Shown here piece by piece: positions 56,751 through 64,000 of a stretch of 64,000 bases of DNA. The stretch's first letter is position 1, and each line of letters opens with the position of its first letter. Origin of the DNA: Bin18 sp965200355 (GTDB taxonomy: Bacteria > Desulfobacterota > Binatia > Bin18); contig OZ241351.1 in the NCBI GenBank assembly GCA_965200355.1, positions 2,108,001 through 2,172,000 on the forward strand. Direction: 5' to 3'. A program made the translations under genes and the position numbers. The notes under the pieces were generated by a model. That model was given only the letters and a program-made list of their open reading frames with translations, was not told the origin of the DNA and ran no database searches.

Positions 56751-57374
56751 ATGACTATCAAGAGAAAACTGTTCGACTATCTGCCGTGACCGTTCGCCAT
56801 GAGAACAAGGATTGTTCTCAAAGAAAAAGCGCTCGACTTTGAGCGCATTCTGATAGACCTGCCGAGTCAGGAACAAAAAGAGCCGTGGTTTCTGGCGGTG
56901 AACCCATATGGGAAAGTCCCGGTCCTGGTCGAAGCAGGGGCCTGGGTCTACGAGTCGGCCATCTGTAACGAGTATTTGGAAGACAAATACCCCACGCCGG
57001 CCCTCTCTCCAGCAGCACCAGCCGCCAAGGCGAAAATGCGGCTCCTCATCGAACTGTGTAACAGCCGGTTCGTCCCGCCGATCATTCGTCTACTCTACAC
57101 CAGCCGCAAGCCGAAAGCAGCGCAAGACCCGGAACGCATGGCCCGGAATACCGACCAGCTCAACGCGCTTTTTCCGCAACTCGAAGAACGCCTCCAGCAG
57201 CAAGACTATCTTATGGGCGATTATAGTCTGGCGGACCTCACCTTTACTCCGTTTCTTGGCTTGTGCGACCTGCTCGGCATTGACCTCAGCCCCTTTCCAC
57301 ACGTCATGGCCTGGGCCGAGCGGTTAAAAAGCCGGCCGAGTTACGAAGAGGTCCAGATTGGCCTGACCGGCTAA
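56751..57374 (+). CDS. Glutathione S-transferase with in-frame UGA, candidate selenoprotein
   Basis: Reading from ATG 56751 (SD GGAGAGGAG), codons are MTIKRKLFDYLP, then TGA at 56787-56789, then PFAMRTRIVLKEK in the same frame to 57374 (207 codons). The thioredoxin-like GST N-domain follows (NPYGKVPVLV near 47-56, YESAICNEYLEDKYP near 64-78), then the helical C-domain. TGA falls exactly on the Ser/Cys before Pro-Phe that normally contacts glutathione. A perfect 9-bp hairpin with GG in its loop begins 10 bases after it. I read this as UGA = selenocysteine. The alternative is a nonsense mutation or internal start at ATG 56799, which would lose the active site. Confidence 0.75.
56800..56820 (+). 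promoter_or_regulatory. Candidate bacterial SECIS hairpin
   Basis: 9-bp perfect stem (56800-56808 with 56812-56820) and a GGA loop. The first loop G is 19 bases after the UGA, within the 16-37 base range used for bacterial SECIS searches, and the loop G requirement is met. The structure lies within the coding region, as bacterial SECIS elements do. Confidence 0.65.
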
Positions 57375-57425
57375 CCCCGGGCTCCCCGTTTGGCTCGAAT
57401 GGTGCATCCGGAACAACACGTCTGA

Positions 57426-59003
57426 ATGAAAAAGCGGATTACCATCAGCAGGGCGGCCCGTCTGGTCTGGGGAGTCTGTCTGTCGCTGTTCTTTGGCCTT
57501 GCTCCTGCCGCGGCTCAACCGGCCAAGGTGTTTGTGAATTCGGCGGTACTCGCCATCGGTGAACGGCCCGTCCTGCTGGACCTCAAAAGCCAGCGGATTA
57601 TCAGCCGTGGCGTGAATTTTGAGCCCGACCTGAGCCCCCGCCTTGGAGCCGAGCCCCGCAAGGTGTCGGAATTCCGCTATGTGCTCTTCCGAGACCTGGA
57701 GAAAGGGCGCGTGCGCTATGAGTGGGAGCGGAGGCTGGTCTATCCCTTCCAGGAAACCTGGGTCTACACCGAGATCATGAACGGACTCGATGGGGCCATA
57801 CTCGGCTGCGATGGCTTTGAGCGTCCCTGCCGCCGGGCCATGTCGGCCGCCCGTATTGCCGCCCGCCACAAGGAATTGCGTCGCTCGCCTGTCTCTGTCC
57901 TGATTCATGCCCTGAGTCGGGCCAACTCCTTTCTGCGTCTCATGGATCAAACCATTCAGGGCCGCCGCCAGGTGGTGGTCTCGTTCAATGACAATACGCA
58001 GCTCGTTGTGCTGGCCATAGACGCGGAAACGCGCCTGCTGACCAAGGTCGTCTTTGTCGAAGACGACCCCTTATACGGCGATGTCCAGAACGAAGTGTTT
58101 TTTGCTGACTGGCGTCACGTGGGCAAGCTGAAGCTCCCGTTCGAGCGCATCTATCGGGTCAATGGCCAGACCATCATGGTGGAACACCTTGAGGTCATTC
58201 AGAATGATATTGATCTGTCCCAGGTGGATTTTGCCATTCCCGAAGAGATTGAGTACCCAGAAGAATGGGACGGCGCGCGCGGAGAACACAGTTCTCACTG
58301 GGTGTTCCGTCAGATTGCTCAGGGCCGACCGACCGATACGCCGGCTGCCCCGCTCGCGTTACAGGGCCTTGCCCCCGGGGTGCTGCATATTGTTGGAGGC
58401 AGATATCAGAGCCTGGTGGTTGAGATGGGCGAATACCTGATTGTGGTTGAAGCCCCCCAGGACGACACCCACTCACGCGCGGTCCTGGACGCCTTACAGC
58501 AGCGCTTTCCGACCAAGCCGGTCCGTTTTGTCGTGAATACGCATTTTCATAGCGAGCACGCGGGCGGACTGCGGACCTATGTGGCCGCCGATACGATTGT
58601 GGTGACCAGCGCGCTCAACGTCCCCCTCTTTCAAACCGCCTTTCGTGCCCTGCACACCCAAGTCCCGGACAGCCTCCAGCGTCGCCCGAGAATTGCGGTC
58701 ATTGAAGCGGTCAGGAATGAACGCAAGTTTTTCGTTGATGAAAACCGCGTGGTCATTGTCTACCCGATTGAGACCGTTCATGCAGAGGGGATGTTGATGG
58801 TCTATCTGCCTGAGGAACGCCTGCTCTACGTGGCCGACCTGTTCACGCCGGGCGCGGTCCGACAGGTCGTGGCTTGGGCGCGCGACCTGCTCAACGCCAT
58901 TGAGCGTTACGACCTGACGGTTGAGCGTATTGTTGGGAGCCAGGGCGGGGTTGGCACCCTGGAAGAGTTACGCCGAGTCGTTCATGCCCACCGAACAGGA
59001 TAG
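57426..59003 (+). CDS. Exported MBL-fold metallo-hydrolase with DUF1329-like N-terminal region
   Basis: 525 residues with a Sec signal peptide (cleavage plausible after APAAAQ near residue 31). N-terminal half (35-270) is a beta-rich lipid-binding-like domain. The C-terminal metallo-beta-lactamase domain starts near 315: VLHIVGG, then the metal motif VNTHFHSEHAGG near 378-389 (Asp of HxHxDH replaced by Glu), VHAEGMLMVYLPEERLLYVADLF near 460-482. Retained ligands suggest an active hydrolase with a changed site. Substrate unknown. The end overlaps tadA by 20 bases. Confidence 0.78.
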   Translation: MKKRITISRAARLVWGVCLSLFFGLAPAAAQPAKVFVNSAVLAIGERPVLLDLKSQRIISRGVNFEPDLSPRLGAEPRKVSEFRYVLFRDLEKGRVRYEWERRLVYPFQETWVYTEIMNGLDGAILGCDGFERPCRRAMSAARIAARHKELRRSPVSVLIHALSRANSFLRLMDQTIQGRRQVVVSFNDNTQLVVLAIDAETRLLTKVVFVEDDPLYGDVQNEVFFADWRHVGKLKLPFERIYRVNGQTIMVEHLEVIQNDIDLSQVDFAIPEEIEYPEEWDGARGEHSSHWVFRQIAQGRPTDTPAAPLALQGLAPGVLHIVGGRYQSLVVEMGEYLIVVEAPQDDTHSRAVLDALQQRFPTKPVRFVVNTHFHSEHAGGLRTYVAADTIVVTSALNVPLFQTAFRALHTQVPDSLQRRPRIAVIEAVRNERKFFVDENRVVIVYPIETVHAEGMLMVYLPEERLLYVADLFTPGAVRQVVAWARDLLNAIERYDLTVERIVGSQGGVGTLEELRRVVHAHRTG

Positions 59004-59445
59004 AGCCTGGATGCAGGTTGCCTTGGCCGAAGCCGCCCTGGCCGAAGCCGCCGGCGAAGTGCCTATTGGGGCGGCCGTGGTCCTGGAAGCCCACCTCATC
59101 GGCCGGGGCCATAACACCCCGATTACCACCGCCGACCCGACCGCGCACGCTGAAATCCAAGCCGTGCGCCACGCCGCCCGGCAGATGCAGAACTACCGGC
59201 TGGTAGAGGCGACCGTGTACACCACCGTCGAGCCCTGCCTGATGTGTATGGGAGCGCTCCTGCACGCGCGGGTCAAACGCCTCGTCTTTGGCTGTTTTGA
59301 TCCCAAAGCCGGCGCTGCCGGGTCGCTCTATAATCTTGCGGCGGACCACCGTCTGAATCATCGCCTGGCCATTACAAGCGGGGTGTGTGAAGAAGAGTGT
59401 CGGGCCTTTCTTCAACGCTTCTTCCGTAAGCGGCGGCAGCGCTAA
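58984..59445 (+). CDS. tadA: tRNA-specific adenosine deaminase
   Basis: Makes inosine-34 in tRNA-Arg(ACG). 153 residues from ATG 58984, within the end of the preceding gene. Zinc-deaminase motifs THAEIQAVRHAA near 57-68 (His and catalytic Glu) and VEPCLMCMGALLHARVKRLVFGC near 86-108 (two Cys). PIGAAVV near 28-34 is also typical. tRNA-Ser lies 74 bases downstream. Confidence 0.95.
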   Translation: MPTEQDRAWMQVALAEAALAEAAGEVPIGAAVVLEAHLIGRGHNTPITTADPTAHAEIQAVRHAARQMQNYRLVEATVYTTVEPCLMCMGALLHARVKRLVFGCFDPKAGAAGSLYNLAADHRLNHRLAITSGVCEEECRAFLQRFFRKRRQR

Positions 59446-59519
59446 CGCAGCAAACGCCGGGCTCAGGCCCGTCTTTGCGCGGGGCGGGCATATCGCCTAT
59501 AGTGGGGGGCTCAGGAGTC

Positions 59520-59609
59520 GGAGAGGTGGCAGAGTCCGGTTGATCGCGCACGACTCGAAATCGTGTATACCTTCGGGTATCGGGGGTTCGAATCCCCCCC
59601 TCTCCGCCA
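59520..59609 (+). tRNA. tRNA-Ser (CGA anticodon)
   Basis: Acceptor GGAGAGG (59520-59526) pairs with CCTCTCC (59599-59605), discriminator G and encoded CCA at 59607-59609. Anticodon loop CTCGAAA (59554-59560) holds CGA at 59556-59558, with stem CACGA/TCGTG. A long variable arm (GTATACCTTCGGGTATC) marks a class II tRNA, and the T loop is GGTTCGAATCC. Decodes UCG. Confidence 0.97.
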
Positions 59610-59722
59610 GAGCAAACTCCGCCATAGCAACACCGGGCTTGTTGCCCACCCGACCGCACCTGACCAGGCGTATCTTTCCCGCCATATCGCCCCCGGCTCA
59701 TTCTGTGCTATAGCTCATCCAT

Positions 59723-61003
59723 ATGGATATCGGACTTGGTATTGCGCTCCTGGCCGGCTTTCTGTCCTTTGCCTCGCCGTGTGTCCTGCCTATCGTGCCC
59801 GGTTATTTGACCTTTATTACTGGGATGAGTTTCGAGCAACTCACCGCCCGCCAGCGCTCAACCCAGCTGGTGACCAGCGCGCTGCTCAAGAGCATTCCCT
59901 TTGTGTGTGGCTTCTCTCTGGTGTTTATTGCCCTCGGTGCCTCGGCTTCCGCGGTGAGCGGGCTGCTCAGAGCCAACCTGGGTATCCTCAAAGGCATCGC
60001 CGGACTGGGCATCATAGTGCTCGGCCTGCATCTGGCCGGGGTCTTGCCCATCTCGGCCTTACTCCGGGAGCGCCGCTTTGCCAAAGAGCCGGCGGAGCCG
60101 GGTATGCTCCGGGCTTTTGTGGCCGGGCTGTTTTTTGCCTTTGGCTGGACGCCGTGCGTTGGGCCGATTCTGGCCGGTATTCTGGCCATAGCCGCCACAA
60201 CCGAAACGCTGAGTCAGGGGGTCCTGCTGCTAGGGGTGTATTCGCTGGGACTCGGTATCCCGTTTATGCTCTCTGCCGCCTTCCTGAACGGCTTTCTGTC
60301 GCTCTTCCAAGGGCTGAAGGGGTATCTGCGCCAAATGGAAGTGGCGGCTGGGATGCTGCTCGTTCTGGTCGGCCTGCTCATCTTTACCGATAAGCTTGTC
60401 TGGGTCTCGTCGCGACTGACTTTCTTGAACCCGGAAGCCCTCCTCGTCAGCGAAGTGCAAGAATCGGGTGCGCTCCTTGCTGGGTCTGACCCGCTGCCAG
60501 CCCCGAGCAAATACGGCGACTACAATTTTACCCTGACGACCATTGATGGTGACCGGGTGAGTCTGTCCGACTATGAGGGACAAGTGGTGCTGGTCAATTT
60601 CTGGGCGACCTGGTGCGGCCCCTGCGTCATAGAAACGCCGGCCCTGGTCCGTATGTACCACAAGTATAAACGCCACGGATTTGCCGTGATTGGGGTTGCC
60701 TTACAGAGTGAAGAAGACGGGGTGCGGGAATTTGTTCGGAAATATCAGATTCCGTACGCCATCGGGCGCGACCCATCGGACGAGATCGGTCTGCGCTATC
60801 AGGTGTTCGCCCTGCCCAGCAGTTTCCTGTTTGCCCCCGACGGCACGGTACAGCGCGCATTTACCGGCTATGTTGCCGAAGACGTCCTGGACCGCGAACT
60901 CAAACACACCTTCCAGACGACTCCGGCTCAACAGCAGACGCCTCAGGTTGAAGCGATTGCCTCTCCGCTGGGGGTGCCAGCGGCAGACAAGGGGAACCCA
61001 TGA
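59723..61003 (+). CDS. CcdA-TlpA fusion, transmembrane thiol-disulfide carrier
   Basis: 426 residues. Residues 1-235 form the six-helix CcdA membrane domain with paired redox cysteines in FASPCVLPIVPGYL (near 19) and GWTPCVGPILAG (near 139). Residues 265-400 are a periplasmic TlpA-like thioredoxin domain with WATWCGPC near 293-300. The fusion moves electrons from cytosolic thioredoxin to periplasmic targets such as apocytochrome c. The C-terminal 25 residues are Gln/Pro-rich. Stop overlaps the next ATG. Confidence 0.93.
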   Translation: MDIGLGIALLAGFLSFASPCVLPIVPGYLTFITGMSFEQLTARQRSTQLVTSALLKSIPFVCGFSLVFIALGASASAVSGLLRANLGILKGIAGLGIIVLGLHLAGVLPISALLRERRFAKEPAEPGMLRAFVAGLFFAFGWTPCVGPILAGILAIAATTETLSQGVLLLGVYSLGLGIPFMLSAAFLNGFLSLFQGLKGYLRQMEVAAGMLLVLVGLLIFTDKLVWVSSRLTFLNPEALLVSEVQESGALLAGSDPLPAPSKYGDYNFTLTTIDGDRVSLSDYEGQVVLVNFWATWCGPCVIETPALVRMYHKYKRHGFAVIGVALQSEEDGVREFVRKYQIPYAIGRDPSDEIGLRYQVFALPSSFLFAPDGTVQRAFTGYVAEDVLDRELKHTFQTTPAQQQTPQVEAIASPLGVPAADKGNP

Positions 61004-61443
61004 TTCAGAGTATTTTTCATGTCAACATCAACGTCTCCGACTTTGAACGCTCGCTCGCGTTCTATCAAATGTTGGGTTTTCGGATCGTCAACGATCTTGG
61101 GACTGGCGGCAGCCCGCAACTGGACGCTGGCCTCCAGATTCCGCACGGACAGGCCCGAGCCGCGCTCCTGATGCTGGGCGACAACCCGCATGCGACGCGC
61201 ATTGATCTGATCGAATGGCAGCAGCCCAAGACGGACGGGACTCCCTATCCCCATCTCGCCCATGCCGGTATCGCCCGCATCGCCCTTAAAACCAAAAACC
61301 TGATGCAGGAGTATGAAGACCTCAAAGCCAAGGGAGTTGAGTTTCTCTCGCCACCGCAGGAGGCCGTCCTCGGCGGCGGGCTGACCCGTTTTGTCTGCTT
61401 CCACGACCCTGATGGAACCGTACTGGAACTGATTGAGTTTTAA
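61000..61443 (+). CDS. VOC-family (glyoxalase/dioxygenase-like) protein
   Basis: 147 residues, one pair of beta-alpha-beta-beta-beta modules. FHVNINVSDFERSLAFYQMLGF at the N-terminus gives the first metal-ligand His; HAGIARIALKTKNL near 87-100 and the C-terminal FHDPDGTVLELIEF near 134-147 with the Glu ligand. Type of reaction not readable. ATG overlaps the CcdA-TlpA stop (ATGA). Confidence 0.85.
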   Translation: MIQSIFHVNINVSDFERSLAFYQMLGFRIVNDLGTGGSPQLDAGLQIPHGQARAALLMLGDNPHATRIDLIEWQQPKTDGTPYPHLAHAGIARIALKTKNLMQEYEDLKAKGVEFLSPPQEAVLGGGLTRFVCFHDPDGTVLELIEF

Positions 61444-61473
61444 TCCGGGCGGCAGTACGGAATCACACGCGCG

Positions 61474-61908
61474 ATGAACAGCAGCACAGCGCCGGCTCAG
61501 GGCGGGTTTCGTCATACGGTGGGCGTTCTTGCGAGCGAGGCGTGTACGGTCGAACTCCAATCCGGTCCGTATGCCTGGACGCTTGATGAGCCCATAGCAC
61601 TCGGTGGCAATGGGGCGGCCCCCGACCCGGTCACGGCCTTCTTGGGCAGCTTGTGTGGGTGTCTGCTGATGTCTCTTGCCATCACGGCGCGGGCGCGCCA
61701 CGTCTCGCTTGCCGGAGCGTCGGCTTCTGCCCGGTCGAACACCAAAGGCTTTGTGAAAACCATAGAGGTTGACCTGACCGTGCGCAGTGCCGCGTCTGAA
61801 GAGACGGTTCGGACGGTGGTCGCACGCGCAGAAAAGGGCTGCTATGTGCGCCAGCTCTTGAAAGACAGTATTGCCTATTCCCTCAATGTCACCATCCTGC
61901 CCGCCTAG
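61474..61908 (+). CDS. OsmC/Ohr-like protein
   Basis: 144 residues. The OsmC fold is indicated by GGNGAAPDPVTAFLGSLCGCLLM near 48-70, with the reactive Cys in SLCGCL, and a second Cys in AEKGCYVRQLLKD near 121-133. Members reduce organic peroxides. A start at ATG 61474 gives the usual length; 30 bases after the VOC gene. Confidence 0.85.
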   Translation: MNSSTAPAQGGFRHTVGVLASEACTVELQSGPYAWTLDEPIALGGNGAAPDPVTAFLGSLCGCLLMSLAITARARHVSLAGASASARSNTKGFVKTIEVDLTVRSAASEETVRTVVARAEKGCYVRQLLKDSIAYSLNVTILPA

Positions 61909-61909
61909 T

Positions 61910-62635
61910 ATGCGACGACCTCGTGGCTCCGGGGTGTTGGTTCTTGGCCACGGGGGCGTGGTCTGCTGGGTGCTACTTGTCTGGTTGTCGAGTGCCGATG
62001 TGACATTTGCGGCCTGTAGCGCGCGTCTTGAAGAGGGAGAACGGAGCGTTGGTCTTCTTATGCTTGGGCTGCGAGCAGCTCAGGGAACGGTCCGTGAGGT
62101 CGAATCGAAAACCCGAGGACAGGAGGCTATCTACCAGCACTTACGTCTCCAGCCCCCTAAGGGCCACGATTCGGCCCTCGCTCAACAGATCGAAAAAATC
62201 CATCAAACCAGCGTACGCTCCAAGCGAGCCCTGCTCACCCAGTTGAAAGAACAACACGCCGCCATGCGCCGCCAGTCGGAACAGGATATCCGACTGGCCC
62301 ATGAGGAATTTCTTCACGCCCAAGCCGCGTACCGGAAAAGGCTACTCCCGGAGGGGGCATACTGCCAAGCGCGTGAGGTCTATGCTGGGGCGTTGGCCCA
62401 CTATCGGGGCCGGCTGGAACAGTATCGAACCGGACTCAGACTCTACACCGACGCCTTGAATGCCTACCGTGAACAGTTTGTCATTCCGTGTATTCGTGGC
62501 TACACCAACCCGGCTCGCTGGCAGGCCCTGCTCACCAGGTTTGAACAGGACGATTTTTTGCAAGAACTGCTGAATGCGCTGACCGCCAATGCGATTCGCA
62601 GCCTTCCGCCGCCGAGGCCGCCGGATGTCAGCTAA
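61910..62635 (+). CDS. Secreted coiled-coil protein, unknown function
   Basis: 241 residues. N-terminal signal (about 15-40, ending near TFAACSAR), then a long charged helix around 60-150 with coiled-coil heptads (EQIEKIHQ, KRALLTQLKEQHAAMRRQSEQ) and a C-terminal helical region. No known family is visible. ATG 61910 lies one base after the OsmC TAG, so it is probably co-transcribed. Exported or anchored by its hydrophobic N-terminus. Confidence 0.65.
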   Translation: MRRPRGSGVLVLGHGGVVCWVLLVWLSSADVTFAACSARLEEGERSVGLLMLGLRAAQGTVREVESKTRGQEAIYQHLRLQPPKGHDSALAQQIEKIHQTSVRSKRALLTQLKEQHAAMRRQSEQDIRLAHEEFLHAQAAYRKRLLPEGAYCQAREVYAGALAHYRGRLEQYRTGLRLYTDALNAYREQFVIPCIRGYTNPARWQALLTRFEQDDFLQELLNALTANAIRSLPPPRPPDVS

Positions 62636-62669
62636 TAGATACGCAAGCGGCCCATCCCCAAGGACCATC

Positions 62670-63224
62670 ATGCCGCCTCCGACGCTGTATCTGATCCGAC
62701 ACGGGCAGGCCAGCGCTGGCTTCGACCAGGCCCACGACCCAGGACTCGACGCCATTGGCCGCGCCCAAGCTGAAGCGATAGCGACCACATTGGCCTCGCT
62801 GGGGCCGCTGCCCATTGTCACCAGCCCGCTCCGGCGGACCCGCCAGACCGCCGCGGCATTTGAGAAACGCTGGAAAGTCCAGGCCCGAATCGAACCCGCG
62901 GTGGCTGAGATCCCGGCTCCAACGCCAGACCTGCAAGCCCGCACCGTCTGGCTCAGACAGGCGATGCGGGGCCGTTGGCATGAGCTTGGGCTTCAGTATC
63001 AGGAGTGGCGGCAGCAGGTCGTTGCCGCCCTGCTGGCCCTCAAGACCACGACCGTCGTCACCTCTCACTTTATTGCCATTAACGCGGCGGTCGGTGCGGC
63101 CACTCAGGATGACCGGGTCATCTGCTTTGAGCCTGACAACTGCTCGTGCACCCGTCTGGAAGTGCACGAAGGCCGACTCCGTGTCGTCGAACTGGGCCGC
63201 CAGCGCGAGACCCGGATTCTCTAG
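62670..63224 (+). CDS. Histidine phosphatase family protein
   Basis: 184 residues from ATG 62670 (SD AAGGACC); an ATG at 62625 overlaps the preceding gene. The phosphoglycerate-mutase-like RHG motif LYLIRHGQASAG is at 6-17, TSPLRRTRQTA near 50-60 holds the phosphate arginine, and TSHFIAINAAVG near 132-143 the second catalytic His. Substrate not readable; members include small-molecule and protein phosphatases. Confidence 0.88.
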   Translation: MPPPTLYLIRHGQASAGFDQAHDPGLDAIGRAQAEAIATTLASLGPLPIVTSPLRRTRQTAAAFEKRWKVQARIEPAVAEIPAPTPDLQARTVWLRQAMRGRWHELGLQYQEWRQQVVAALLALKTTTVVTSHFIAINAAVGAATQDDRVICFEPDNCSCTRLEVHEGRLRVVELGRQRETRIL

Positions 63225-63310
63225 GGCCGCTCCGGTCTTGCGTTCTGCCTGCGGGGATGTTTGAAACAGGGCGAAAACCGCACGCCCAAACGTTTCCGGG
63301 GAGGGACGCT

Positions 63311-64000
63311 ATGACAACACCTGAAACCGCAATGATGCTGACCCCGCGCACCTCGCTCACCACAGAAACCGCGCCGGTACTGGAGCAGCATCGCTTTGAT
63401 GAAGCCGCCCTTGAAGGCTATATGCAAGAGCACGTTGAGGGCTTTACTGCGCCCTTACACGTCGGTCAGGTCCGGGGCGGGATGTCCAACCCGACCTTTG
63501 TGTTGACCGATGGCGCGGACAAACGCTATGTACTGCGCAAAAAACCGCCGGGGACCCTCTTGCCCTCCGCCCACGCGGTGGACCGTGAGTTTCGGGTCAT
63601 TTCCGCCCTGTGGCAGACCGATGTGCCGGTCGCAAAACCCTATGTCCTGTGCCAGGACCCCAGCGTCATTGGGGTGGATTTCTATATCATGGATTTTGTG
63701 GAGGGTCGGGTCTTCCGTGGCTATGAGTTGCCCGAGTTGGCGCCGGCGGAACGCCGCGAGATTTACCGGGCCATGGTTGATGTCATGGCCAAACTCCATC
63801 AGGTCGATTTCCGGGCGGTGGGGCTGGAAGGCTATGGCAAAGTCGGCGGGTATATGGAACGCCAGGTGCGGCGCTGGTCCAAGCAGTATGAGGCCAGCAA
63901 GACCGACGAGCTGCCAGCCATGGAAAACCTCATGCAATGGCTACCTGAACATCTGCCCGCGCACCACGAGACAACCATTGCCCACGGGGATTTTCGTCTG
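63311..64000 (+). CDS. Phosphotransferase family protein (ACAD10/APH-like), 3' end beyond window
   Basis: Open from ATG 63311 (SD GGAGGG) to the window edge, 230 codons. Kinase-like fold: GGMSNPTFVLTDG near 56-68 (nucleotide loop), YVLRKKPPG near 73-81 with the ATP-binding Lys, DFVEGRVF near 127-134, and the catalytic loop start HGDFRL at the very end. Matches aminoglycoside-phosphotransferase-like domains such as that fused to ACAD10 or found beside acyl-CoA dehydrogenases. Truncated by the window, not broken. Confidence 0.88.
   Translation, partial: MTTPETAMMLTPRTSLTTETAPVLEQHRFDEAALEGYMQEHVEGFTAPLHVGQVRGGMSNPTFVLTDGADKRYVLRKKPPGTLLPSAHAVDREFRVISALWQTDVPVAKPYVLCQDPSVIGVDFYIMDFVEGRVFRGYELPELAPAERREIYRAMVDVMAKLHQVDFRAVGLEGYGKVGGYMERQVRRWSKQYEASKTDELPAMENLMQWLPEHLPAHHETTIAHGDFRL

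Overview
The window is about 60% GC, densely coding, and reads as chromosome from an uncultured, GC-rich, Gram-negative-type bacterium. Pointers are Lgt with a lipoprotein, an NtrB/NtrC-like sigma-54 system, paired DUF507 genes, a split B12-dependent methylmalonyl-CoA mutase, an archaeal-type ApgM in a threonine cluster, and F420-linked genes. Desulfobacterota-, Tectomicrobia- or Binatota-like lineages would fit. I cannot fix the taxon from sequence alone. No phage, complete insertion sequence, CRISPR array or rRNA is visible.

1-7.8 kb: a minus-strand pair (DUF1285 gene, dtd), then plus-strand lgt-tlpA, ctpA and the tightly coupled xseA-xseB-ispA-tlyA operon, with tenA after it. 7.8-15.6 kb: a repeat-rich gap followed by a promoter, a PyrR-type attenuator and the pyrR-pyrB-pyrC-carA-carB operon for UMP synthesis, then recG.

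17.8-23.9 kb: an accessory island. It holds a small repeat-rich membrane protein, a large Eco57I-like restriction-modification gene broken by one in-frame TAA and carrying an in-frame repeat insertion, an overlapping DUF6978-like/DUF1828 pair, and a decayed BrnA-type antitoxin.

24-37 kb: housekeeping metabolism. An AlaC-like aminotransferase, hom, thrC and an apgM homologue (probably the missing homoserine kinase) are followed by glpX, an enoyl-CoA hydratase, both methylmalonyl-CoA mutase subunits, a geranylgeranyl-reductase-like flavoprotein, a BtuF-like protein and dnaB. 37-46 kb: thiE, a two-component pair, DUF507 x2, groESL, then an F420:NADPH oxidoreductase with a ThDP decarboxylase. 45.8-47.6 kb is an AT-rich insert (DUF6615-like nuclease candidate, lipoprotein, 30-residue ORF).

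47.7-64 kb: an HtrA-like protein with all three catalytic residues replaced, an ADP-forming acyl-CoA synthetase, two convergent amidohydrolases (one frameshifted), a decayed DUF433 antitoxin, msrB, an LLM oxidoreductase, hisC-like aminotransferase, a glutathione S-transferase with UGA at its catalytic position followed by a SECIS-like hairpin, an MBL-fold protein, tadA, tRNA-Ser(CGA), a CcdA-TlpA fusion, small VOC and OsmC genes, a histidine phosphatase and a truncated phosphotransferase.

The strongest novelty candidates are the putative selenocysteine GST, the inactivated HtrA, the repeat-invaded restriction gene with its DUF6978/DUF1828 neighbours, and the ApgM-type homoserine kinase.
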